Both the position numbers and the translations under genes were made by a program. The notes beneath the pieces were generated by a model. That model did no database searches. It was given only the letters and a program-made list of their open reading frames with translations, and was not told the DNA's origin. Below, piece after piece: positions 6,488-11,633 of a stretch of DNA of 13,939 nt. The stretch's first letter is position 1. Each line of letters begins with the position of its first letter. The stretch is from contig JBBQBQ010000078.1 in assembly GCA_038317685.1 (NCBI GenBank), positions 1 through 13,939 of the forward strand. The letters run 5' to 3'. Origin of the DNA: JBBQBQ01 sp038317685. GTDB taxonomy: Bacteria > Desulfobacterota > Desulfuromonadia > Desulfuromonadales > DDH964.

Positions 6488-8187
6488 GTAGCGGGGCGCC
6501 GCTGGCGGTGAACGGCCTCTGGCTGCTGGCGAGCCTCCCCGAGGCGCTCGCCTGCCGCCGCGCCTTGGGGCGGGTCGCGGTGACCCAGGAGGCGGTTCTC
6601 AAGCGCATCCTGCACGCCAACCGGGCAAGTGACTTCGGCCGGCGCCACCGCTTCGCCACCCTGCGCAGCGTCGCCGACTTCCAGGCCGCCGTCCCCCTCG
6701 CCGACTATGACGACCGGGCCGGGGAGATCACCGCCATCGCCGCCGGGGACCGGCAGGTCCTGACCACCGAGCCGGTCCTCCTGCTGGCGCCGACCAGCGG
6801 CTCGGTCTCCGGCCGCAAGCTGATCCCCTACACCGCGGCGCTGCAGCGTGAATTCCGTCGGGGGATCGCCCCCTGGTGCGCCGACCTCTTCCTCTCCCGT
6901 CCGGCCCTTCTGTTTGGCCCGGCCTACTGGGCGGTGACGCCGGCGGCGCGGGAAGGGGAGCGCAGCGCCGGCGGCCTGCGGATCGGTTTCGCCGACGACA
7001 GCGATTACCTGGGTCCTCTCGGGCGCCTCTTCGCCCGCGCTGTCCAGGCGGTCCCCCCCGAAGTTCGCGCGATCGGGGAGATGGAGGCCTTTTGGTACAC
7101 GACCCTCCTCTTCCTCCTCGGTCAACGGGAACTGCGCCTCGTCTCGGTCTGGAATCCGACCTTCCTGACCATCCTCCTGGAACGCCTGCATCTGGGTTGG
7201 GAGGCCCTCGCCGACGATCTCGGCGCCGGGCGTTTCGCCCCGCCGACGCCGCTGCCGCCGGAGTTGGCGGCCCGCTTTGTCGCCCGCCTGCGCCCCGCCC
7301 CAGCCCGAGCCGCGCAGATTCGCGCCGCCTTCAGCGCCGGTGGCGCCGCCGGGGCGATCCACGCCCGCCTCTGGCCGCGGCTGGGCCTCGTCAGCTGCTG
7401 GGCCGACGGCCCCGCCGCCACGGACGCCGCCGCCCTGGCGCAGCTCTTCCCGGGGGTCCCCATCGAAGGGAAGGGGCTCCTCGCCACCGAGGGGATCGTC
7501 AGCATCCCCCGCCACGGCGGAGCGGGGTGCCCGCTGGCGCTGCGCTCCCACTTCTTCGAGTTCCTCCCGGAAGGAGGCGGGGCGCCCCTTCTCGCCCAGC
7601 ACCTGACGGCAGGGGATACCTACGATGTGGTCGTCACCACCGGCGGCGGCCTTTACCGCCATCGCCTTCACGACCGGGTGGCGGTGACCGGATTCGCCGG
7701 GGAGTGCCCCCGGCTGCGCTTCCTCGGCAAGGCCGATCTGATCGCCGACCGCTTCGGCGAGAAGCTTCATGAGGAAGAGGTCCGCCGCGCTGTCGCGGCG
7801 GTGCTGGGTGCTGCCGAGACGGCTCCTGCCTTCGTCCTGGTCGCCGGGGAGGCGTTGGAGGAAGGTTTTGCCTACTGCCTCTACATCGAGGCGCCGGGGG
7901 CGGACGACGCCGCCCTGCGGCAGGTCGGCGGCGCACTGGAGGAGAGGTTGCTAGAGAATTTTCACTACCGATACTGCCGCGACCTCGGTCAGCTGGCGCC
8001 CTTGCGGGTCTTCCGCATCGACGGCGGCGGGCGGGAGGCCTGGCTGCAGGGCTGTCAGGCCCGGGGCCAGCGCCTCGGCGACATCAAACCGGCGACACTG
8101 CACCGCGGCGATGACTGGAGCCGTTCGTTCCGGGGGCGTTTATTGGAGGGAGGCGTCTGGTCGGGGGTGGACGGGGAAGAACGTTAG
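6484..8187 (+). CDS. GH3-family acyl-acid amido synthetase (ANL adenylating enzyme)
   Basis: 567 residues, the usual length of this family. ATG at 6484 follows GGGGAGGGG and overlaps the previous stop. GH3 enzymes activate a carboxylic acid with ATP as acyl-adenylate and pass it to an amine, typically an amino acid. The P-loop-like ATP motif is TSGSVSGRKLIP (104-115), preceded by the family signature PLADYDDRAGEITAI (71-85). The second adenylate motif is ATEG (334-337). The third is YRHRLHDRV (391-399), with the ATP-contacting Asp at 397; the usual Gly before that Asp is His here. GKADLIADRFGEKL (415-428) is the hinge into the C-terminal lid domain. It closes the operon. Plant members conjugate hormones, but bacterial substrates are largely unknown, so the acid and amine cannot be named. 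Confidence 0.9.
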   Translation: MSSGAPLAVNGLWLLASLPEALACRRALGRVAVTQEAVLKRILHANRASDFGRRHRFATLRSVADFQAAVPLADYDDRAGEITAIAAGDRQVLTTEPVLLLAPTSGSVSGRKLIPYTAALQREFRRGIAPWCADLFLSRPALLFGPAYWAVTPAAREGERSAGGLRIGFADDSDYLGPLGRLFARAVQAVPPEVRAIGEMEAFWYTTLLFLLGQRELRLVSVWNPTFLTILLERLHLGWEALADDLGAGRFAPPTPLPPELAARFVARLRPAPARAAQIRAAFSAGGAAGAIHARLWPRLGLVSCWADGPAATDAAALAQLFPGVPIEGKGLLATEGIVSIPRHGGAGCPLALRSHFFEFLPEGGGAPLLAQHLTAGDTYDVVVTTGGGLYRHRLHDRVAVTGFAGECPRLRFLGKADLIADRFGEKLHEEEVRRAVAAVLGAAETAPAFVLVAGEALEEGFAYCLYIEAPGADDAALRQVGGALEERLLENFHYRYCRDLGQLAPLRVFRIDGGGREAWLQGCQARGQRLGDIKPATLHRGDDWSRSFRGRLLEGGVWSGVDGEER

Positions 8188-8264
8188 GCGGATTCTGAGG
8201 GTTCCTGCTGGTAGCTCTTTTGATTGTCAGTTTGGTAAACTTGGTCCAAGGCCGTGCCTGCTTT

Positions 8265-8321
8265 TGAACGTTATCCCTCAGCGGACCCGCGTAGCGGGGT
8301 TCGCTGAGGGCTTGGTTGGGC
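8265..8321 (-). other. attC-like recombination site (terminal)
   Basis: Read on the minus strand it opens with GCCCAAC (8321-8315), matching the R'' consensus RYYYAAC. CCCTCAGCG (8310-8302) is mirrored by CGCTGAGGG (8285-8277), and the stem continues inward as ACCC/GGGT, with a G/T pair, to a short GC-rich tip. The site ends in AACGTT (8272-8267). The bases after GTT are CAA rather than the expected RRRY, as might happen where the last cassette meets chromosomal DNA. It begins 7 bp after the stop of the 64-residue gene, the usual gene-to-attC spacing. Confidence 0.55.
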
Positions 8322-8328
8322 TGTTGTT

Positions 8329-8523
8329 TCATTCATTGTCGTTTCGGAAGTACGAGATCGTCGGTTTGATTCCCACCAGAAGAGCGGCAACGGCAATGAC
8401 CCAAACATACCGTTTTGTGAAGTCTGACAGGTATGCGCCCACGATCATGCCAATCAGGATGCAACACCACTTCAACAAGCCGATGTCGACCACTGACCAG
8501 CCTTTTGCTTTGAACAGTTTCAT
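8329..8523 (-). CDS. small two-helix inner-membrane protein, cassette gene
   Basis: 64 residues, from ATG at 8523-8521 to TGA at 8331-8329. The start was chosen because longer versions of the frame read back through the attC-like site and the poly-G tract. A purine-rich TAAGGT segment precedes the ATG. Residues about 14-34 (IGLLKWCCILIGMIVGAYL) and 40-56 (VWVIAVAALLVGIKP) form two membrane segments joined by SDFTKRY, with a charged C-terminal tail. No catalytic motif is visible. It lies directly upstream of an attC-like site, as expected for a gene cassette. Function unknown; stress or envelope roles are guesses for such proteins. Confidence 0.65.
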   Translation of the reverse strand: MKLFKAKGWSVVDIGLLKWCCILIGMIVGAYLSDFTKRYVWVIAVAALLVGIKPTISYFRNDNE

Positions 8524-8537
8524 CGTTATTGACCTTA

Positions 8538-8547
8538 CCCCCCCCCC
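8538..8547. repeat. homopolymer tract: 10 C (10 G on the coding strand of the 64-residue gene)
   Basis: Ten C in a row on the plus strand, 14 bp upstream of the start codon of the 64-residue membrane protein gene. On the coding strand it is a G10 run directly before its leader. Tracts of this length are prone to slippage and can alter promoter spacing or leader length. Confidence 0.9.
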
Positions 8548-8619
8548 AACGGGGCCATAATCCTCTTCGGCTTCTCGCAACAAGAACACGCCATCCTTCG
8601 CAACAATTTCGCTACTATA

Positions 8620-8680
8620 GTCCGACCCCGAGCGCCCCCGAAGCATGCAGTTGACGCGGCGCTTGAGCGAAGGGTTAAGC
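8620..8680 (-). other. attC-like recombination site (internal)
   Basis: On the minus strand it opens with GCTTAAC (8680-8674), a perfect RYYYAAC R'' core, then CCTTCGCTCAAGCGCC. AGCGCC is mirrored by GGCGCT (8636-8631), giving the L''/L' stem. It closes with GTCGGAC (8626-8620), which is GTTRRRY with one T-to-C change. Total length 61 bp is within the known attC range. It starts 21 bp after the stop of the VIT-type gene. The mutated R' triplet suggests the site is old or inefficient. Confidence 0.5.
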
Positions 8681-8701
8681 CGCTCCATGCCGATACCCCG
8701 A

Positions 8702-9391
8702 TCAAGCAGCCACCCCAAAGAGAGCCCCAACTCCGGCGGTCAGTGCCATGGCCAAGGCGCCCCAAAAGCTGACGCGCGCGACAGAGGAAGCCACGGGGGA
8801 ACCCCCAGCCCGTGCTGCCAGCAGTCCCAATAAAGCCAGAAAGACAAGCGAGCTGCCAGCAAGGCCCCACATGAGCATGGAAGCCGGAAGCAAAGGGACC
8901 ATCAATAGAGGCAGTGCTGCGCCCACCGCAAACGTACCCGCCGAGGCAAATGCGGCTTGCACCGGCTTTGCGGCCAAGGTGTCCGATATGCCAAGCTCAT
9001 CTCGCGCATGTGCGCCAAGCGAATCGTAGGCCATCAATTGCGTAGCTACGCTGCTGGCCAATTCCTCATCAAGACCGCGTCCAACATAGATTGATTTCAG
9101 TTCTGCGTGCTCCTGATCCGGATTTGCGGCTAACTCCATTCTCTCCCGCACCAGGTCCGCGCCTTCGGTATCGGCTTGTGAACTGACTGAGACGTACTCG
9201 CCCGCAGCCATTGACATGGCGCCGGCGACAAGGCCGGCTACGCCCGCAACCAGAATTGCCTGGGTCGTTGCGCCCGAAGCAGCTACGCCCAGGAGAAGGC
9301 TCGCAGTGGAGACGATTCCGTCGTTCGCGCCAAGGACGGCAGCACGTAGCCATCCAGTTCGATGGGTTCTATGACTTTCCTTGTGTCTCAT
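8702..9391 (-). CDS. VIT/CCC1-family iron/manganese transporter
   Basis: 229 residues, ATG at 9391, with AGTAGG as a moderate ribosome binding site. The family moves Fe2+ or Mn2+ across membranes, usually out of the cytosol, by proton exchange. Family signatures are clear: LRAAVLGANDGIVSTASLLLGV (residues 15-36), then GAMSMAAGEYVSVSSQAD (57-74), then an acidic loop (EGADLVRERMELAANPDQEHAELKSIY, about 76-102) that binds metal in characterised VIT proteins. Two hydrophobic pairs follow (about 145-170 and 175-195) and a last helix closes the protein near 210-228. Length and topology are normal, so it looks intact. It lies 48 bp after another membrane gene and 21 bp before an attC-like site, suggesting the two genes travel in one cassette. 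Carriage of such a transporter points to metal homeostasis or metal stress. Confidence 0.88.
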   Translation of the reverse strand: MRHKESHRTHRTGWLRAAVLGANDGIVSTASLLLGVAASGATTQAILVAGVAGLVAGAMSMAAGEYVSVSSQADTEGADLVRERMELAANPDQEHAELKSIYVGRGLDEELASSVATQLMAYDSLGAHARDELGISDTLAAKPVQAAFASAGTFAVGAALPLLMVPLLPASMLMWGLAGSSLVFLALLGLLAARAGGSPVASSVARVSFWGALAMALTAGVGALFGVAA

Positions 9392-9439
9392 AACACCTAC
9401 TGGTTGATGGAACCTCTCCCTCGCCGCCTCATGTAGACA

Positions 9440-10114
9440 TCAGCGGCGCGAAGTACGAACGACCGACTGAATGGCATGGCTAGGCAAGCCAAAAGTGCTG
9501 ACAAGAAGCTGATGAGAGGTGTGCGCGTAATAGCTGCACCAGCATGCAATGCCCAACCATTTTGCCCCGTCTTCAAAAAAGTACTTCCAATGACCAACTC
9601 GCCACAACCATGGCTCAAGTATCACGTCTATGACAACAGAAGTCGTGAGGAACCCTAGTGCTAACAACAGGACACCGAAATTTGTTCTCAATATGACCCG
9701 TCTAAACGCGATGAGATAAGCAGATACGGAAATCCCCAAGGCCACGAAGATGACTTTTTCGTTTAAACCAAAATACCGAGAAGCCAAATCCTCATGAATT
9801 AGGAAGAAATCATCAAACAAGAGATACGTCGACAAAAGAGCGGAGGAAAGAAGAAACCAAAACGTATCCCTCTGCTTGATATTGCGAAGAGTCATCGCAG
9901 CAAAAGCACATATCGATGCAGCCGCACACCACAGGAGAATCCCAAGGTTTGAAAGAATGCCCGAAAGAGGGTGAATTCTCGCAATGGCTGTAACATCCTG
10001 AGTCATGACAGGCATACGTATTCGAAAATGTACGCTTACCACCACCATTGCCACAAGAATAGATATAGATGGAACAAAGGTAATCAACATCTGCCGTACG
10101 GTTACCGTCTTCAT
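9440..10114 (-). CDS. multi-pass membrane protein of unknown function, cassette gene
   Basis: 224 residues from ATG at 10114, which has GAGG about 9 bp upstream. An in-frame start at 10204 would read through the GTTAGGC core site and tandem repeat and is less likely. About six membrane segments are visible (near 10-30, 52-74, 85-101, 118-137, 145-164 and 184-198). Acidic and His residues sit at the membrane edges in DDFFLIHED (101-109), Asp163 and EDGAKWLGI (181-189). Such a spread of Asp, Glu and His in helices can mark a metal-dependent membrane hydrolase or an ion-binding protein, but no named family is recognised. The gene is clearly AT-richer than the flanking operons, indicating foreign origin. 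It is the first gene of the putative cassette array. Confidence 0.7.
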   Translation of the reverse strand: MKTVTVRQMLITFVPSISILVAMVVVSVHFRIRMPVMTQDVTAIARIHPLSGILSNLGILLWCAAASICAFAAMTLRNIKQRDTFWFLLSSALLSTYLLFDDFFLIHEDLASRYFGLNEKVIFVALGISVSAYLIAFRRVILRTNFGVLLLALGFLTTSVVIDVILEPWLWRVGHWKYFFEDGAKWLGIACWCSYYAHTSHQLLVSTFGLPSHAIQSVVRTSRR

Positions 10115-10138
10115 CGCAAAACCTCGAATTTCTCGAAT

Positions 10139-10145
10139 GCCTAAC
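10139..10145 (-). other. integron core site (R'), 5' boundary of the cassette array
   Basis: The minus strand reads GTTAGGC, a perfect GTTRRRY core, 24 bp before the start codon of the first cassette gene. No RYYYAAC partner is found within about 130 bp upstream, so it is not the end of an intact attC. It could be a remnant attI or the scar of a deleted attC. Confidence 0.45.
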
Positions 10146-10147
10146 GC

Positions 10148-10187
10148 TCTGATCGATGGGCCGGGGTTCTGATCGATGGGCCGGGGT
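10148..10187. repeat. 20-bp tandem duplication
   Basis: Two exact adjacent copies (10148-10167 and 10168-10187) beginning TCTGATCGATGGGCC. It starts two bases outside the GTTAGGC core site, at the junction between the cassette array and the flanking DNA. Confidence 0.9.
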
Positions 10188-10232
10188 CGGACCAAGACAA
10201 CCATCCGATTTCAAATCGAAAAGTCGTCAAAC

Positions 10233-10265
10233 TGACCCTGAAATTCAGCTTATGGGTCAATTTTT
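10233..10265 (+). terminator. weak terminator-like hairpin, or transposon-end scar
   Basis: TGACCC (10233-10238) pairs with GGGTCA (10254-10259), with TGAA/TTCA inside, followed by ATTTTT. No plus-strand gene ends nearby. The words ACTGACCC and GGGTCAATTTT also occur in the terminal repeats of IS21-type elements, so this may be a scar rather than a terminator. Confidence 0.3.
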
Positions 10266-10294
10266 GGCCTCAAAAATAACCTTATAATTCTTCC

Positions 10295-10337
10295 AAACAA
10301 AAAGCCGCCCACCGGTAGGAGTCTGGATCGGGCGGCT
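10295..10337 (-). terminator. Rho-independent terminator, minus strand, no obvious parent gene
   Basis: On the minus strand AGCCGCCC (10337-10330) pairs with GGGCGGCT (10310-10303) across a 19-base loop. It is followed directly by TTTTTGTTTGG. A strong GC stem with a U-run is the standard terminator shape. No minus-strand gene is seen between 10340 and the next gene at 10760. Confidence 0.65.
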
Positions 10338-10453
10338 GGGGATCATTCGTTGGTTCCGGTCATCTCCCGGGTCCTTTCGGAAAAAGCGTCTCTTCGTTTT
10401 AGCCCTTCCAATTCCTCGCGTCAATAAGGTTCCGTCTTTCCAATTAAAATCCC

Positions 10454-10482
10454 TTGACCTGCCGGTTCGTCCTGCATAGGAT
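10454..10482 (+). promoter_or_regulatory. sigma70-type promoter
   Basis: TTGACC (10454-10459) and TAGGAT (10477-10482) are separated by exactly 17 bases. Transcription would start near 10489 and give a leader of about 270 nucleotides before the exported-protein gene at 10760. Confidence 0.5.
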
Positions 10483-10699
10483 GTATGCGAAAATTAATAT
10501 ATGGTCGCCGCCGGAAGCGCCAATGATGGGAGCTCAGGTCTTCCCCTGATGATCACTCCAGTGGCAAGTGAAAGAAAAAGCTCCGAGAGGTGCAACCAGG
10601 TGCAAGGGGCCGGCGGCAGGTGCAGAATCTGCGCGAAAGAGTGGGCCATCGTGGCTGAGGAAAATAATAAAAGTCTTGAATTACGGCTAATTACGACAT

Positions 10700-10715
10700 T
10701 GGCACAGAGCCTGAA
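10700..10715 (+). promoter_or_regulatory. weak sigma54-like promoter element
   Basis: TGGCAC (10700-10705) is a perfect -24 box. At the -12 spacing the sequence is CTGA instead of TTGC, so one key base is wrong. A start would fall near 10726. Its appeal is context: the operon encodes a ZraS/NtrB-like kinase, a class often paired with sigma54 activators. Confidence 0.25.
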
Positions 10716-10719
10716 ATAT

Positions 10720-10751
10720 CCTCCTGCAGAGTTCATCACCCTAACAGGAGG
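10720..10751 (+). promoter_or_regulatory. hairpin that can mask the ribosome binding site
   Basis: CCTCCTG (10720-10726) is an exact complement of CAGGAGG (10745-10751), the ribosome binding site of the gene at 10760, across an 18-base loop. When folded, the site would be closed to ribosomes. A transcript starting near 10726 would lack the masking arm. Confidence 0.5.
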
Positions 10752-10759
10752 AAAAAAAG

Positions 10760-11041
10760 ATGAAAGTACGAATCATGCAGACGGTGGCGATCATGGGACT
10801 GCTGGTGGCGCTGAGCGCCGGGGATGTGCTGGCGGCAGGGAAGGGGAACGGCGGGGCGAATGGCAGCCGAACCGGGACCTGCACCAACCCGACCACGACC
10901 GTTCGTCCGGCCGACTCGCAGCGCCGCGACGGCACTTTTCTCACCACCGGCACCACCGCCAACGGTTCGACGGTTCGCCCCGGAAACGGCAAGGGTCTGC
11001 AGGACGGTTCCCGTCTGAGCACGCCCACCACCACTCCGTAA
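10760..11041 (+). CDS. tiny exported Gly/Thr-rich protein
   Basis: 93 residues. ATG at 10760 follows AGGAGG (10746-10751) with ideal spacing. A Sec signal peptide (residues 1-25 or so, ending DVLAA) leaves about 68 residues rich in Gly, Thr, Asn and Ser. The mature part has one Cys (41, in TCTNP) and an internal imperfect repeat: TVRP at 47-50 and 71-74, each followed six or seven residues later by DG and then a Thr-rich stretch. No membrane segment or enzyme motif is visible. It probably acts in the periplasm or at the surface, possibly as a structural or ligand-binding peptide. It leads the envelope operon and is followed by a strong hairpin, so its expression may exceed that of the genes behind it. 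No family recognised. Confidence 0.75.
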   Translation: MKVRIMQTVAIMGLLVALSAGDVLAAGKGNGGANGSRTGTCTNPTTTVRPADSQRRDGTFLTTGTTANGSTVRPGNGKGLQDGSRLSTPTTTP

Positions 11042-11052
11042 CCACTGGATCT

Positions 11053-11088
11053 CCCGCTTCGGCAGGCCGGAAGGGCTGCCGAAGCGGG
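11053..11088 (+). terminator. strong intercistronic stem-loop
   Basis: CCCGCTTCGGCAG (11053-11065) pairs perfectly with CTGCCGAAGCGGG (11076-11088), 13 bp with a 10-base loop. There is no U-run directly after it, so full termination is unlikely. Pausing, partial read-through or protection of the upstream message fits better. It ends one base before the GGGAGG ribosome binding site of the next gene. Confidence 0.6.
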
Positions 11089-11102
11089 GGGAGGATCTTT
11101 AC

Positions 11103-11633
11103 ATGCGACGCTTGATGTTTCTCATCCTGATTGGCTTGATCGGACTCGGCAGCGGGGAGGCCTCCGCCTTCCTGGGGAGTTCGGCTGCCGATACGGCGAG
11201 CGGGCTCGATGTGGCAGCCGGCTTCGATGTTAACACCATCACCACCCTGACCGGCACCGTTCTCACCCCCCCGGCACGGCACGACAATGAACCGCAGGCG
11301 GTGATGACGGTGGCCACTCCCCAGAACCAAGTGACCGTCATCCTTGGCCCCTGGTGGTATTGGGAGAAGCAGACCATGACGATAACTGTGGAACAGAAAC
11401 TGACGCTGAGCGGTTCCCTCGCTCAGGGGCAGGATGGAGGGCTCTATCTCTTTGCCCAGCGGGTGGAGGACCCTGACAATGGGGAGTCGGTGACGCTGCG
11501 CAGCGAGGCGGGGAAACCCCTCTGGTCGCACGGCCCCCTGGGAAACCAATCCGGCAATCGGCAGTTTGAAGGTCGCGGCCTGCGCTCCGGCGCCGGAAGC
11601 CGCGGCGCCGGCATGAGAGGGGGACGCAGGTGA
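11103..11633 (+). CDS. exported OB-fold-like protein
   Basis: 176 residues. ATG at 11103 has GGGAGG (11089-11094) upstream. A signal peptide covers residues 1-22 (hydrophobic FLILIGLIGLG, cut near ASA). Residues about 47-141 form an OB-fold-like module: TLTGTVLTP, VMTVATPQNQVTVILGPWWYWEKQ (67-90), LTLSGSL, LFAQRV and LRSEAGKPLW. This GPxWY...GS...LR...GxPxW pattern recalls a periplasmic family related to the magnetosome protein MamS and similar deltaproteobacterial proteins; this is a pattern match by eye. The last 30 residues are a Gly/Arg-rich tail, likely disordered and possibly nucleic-acid- or surface-binding. It overlaps the next gene by 4 bp. Role unknown. Confidence 0.75.
   Translation: MRRLMFLILIGLIGLGSGEASAFLGSSAADTASGLDVAAGFDVNTITTLTGTVLTPPARHDNEPQAVMTVATPQNQVTVILGPWWYWEKQTMTITVEQKLTLSGSLAQGQDGGLYLFAQRVEDPDNGESVTLRSEAGKPLWSHGPLGNQSGNRQFEGRGLRSGAGSRGAGMRGGRR

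Larger units (their letters stand above)
8265..10145 (-). mobile_element. integron cassette-array remnant lacking an integrase
   Basis: Three genes, all on the minus strand and all encoding membrane proteins, lie between a GTTAGGC core site (10139-10145) and an attC-like site (8265-8321), with a second attC-like site at 8620-8680. Two candidate cassettes result: one with two genes (10145 to about 8625) and one with the 64-residue protein gene (about 8625 to 8270). The segment is less GC-rich than both flanks, runs opposite to all neighbouring genes and separates two plus-strand operons. No tyrosine recombinase is visible, so it fits a cluster of attC sites lacking integrase. The two-gene cassette and the imperfect core sites are the weak points. 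Confidence 0.55.
10338..10759. other. intergenic leader region, no gene recognised
   Basis: No credible protein gene lies here. It contains a promoter-like pair (10454-10482), three AGGTGCA words between about 10595 and 10635, a second promoter-like element (10700-10715) and a hairpin covering the next gene's ribosome binding site (10720-10751). I compared it by eye with GEMM (c-di-GMP), cobalamin, SAM and molybdenum-cofactor riboswitches and saw no match. Confidence 0.5.

Noticed and set aside
3276..7770. Further long minus-strand open frames opposite the operon
   Set aside because: Same antisense composition, no domain motifs, and they conflict with well-supported plus-strand genes.
8524..8730. 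N-terminal extension of the 64-residue membrane protein
   Set aside because: It would translate through the attC-like site and the G10 tract; the start at 8523 gives a compact two-helix protein.
10490..10745. Known riboswitch in the leader (GEMM, cobalamin, SAM or SAH, molybdenum cofactor)
   Set aside because: The conserved core words of these classes were not found by eye; a covariance-model search would settle it.
10501..10759. Plus-strand open frame beginning at 10501 in the long leader
   Set aside because: It runs out of frame into the exported-protein gene, has no ribosome binding site and no recognisable protein pattern; a non-coding leader fits better.
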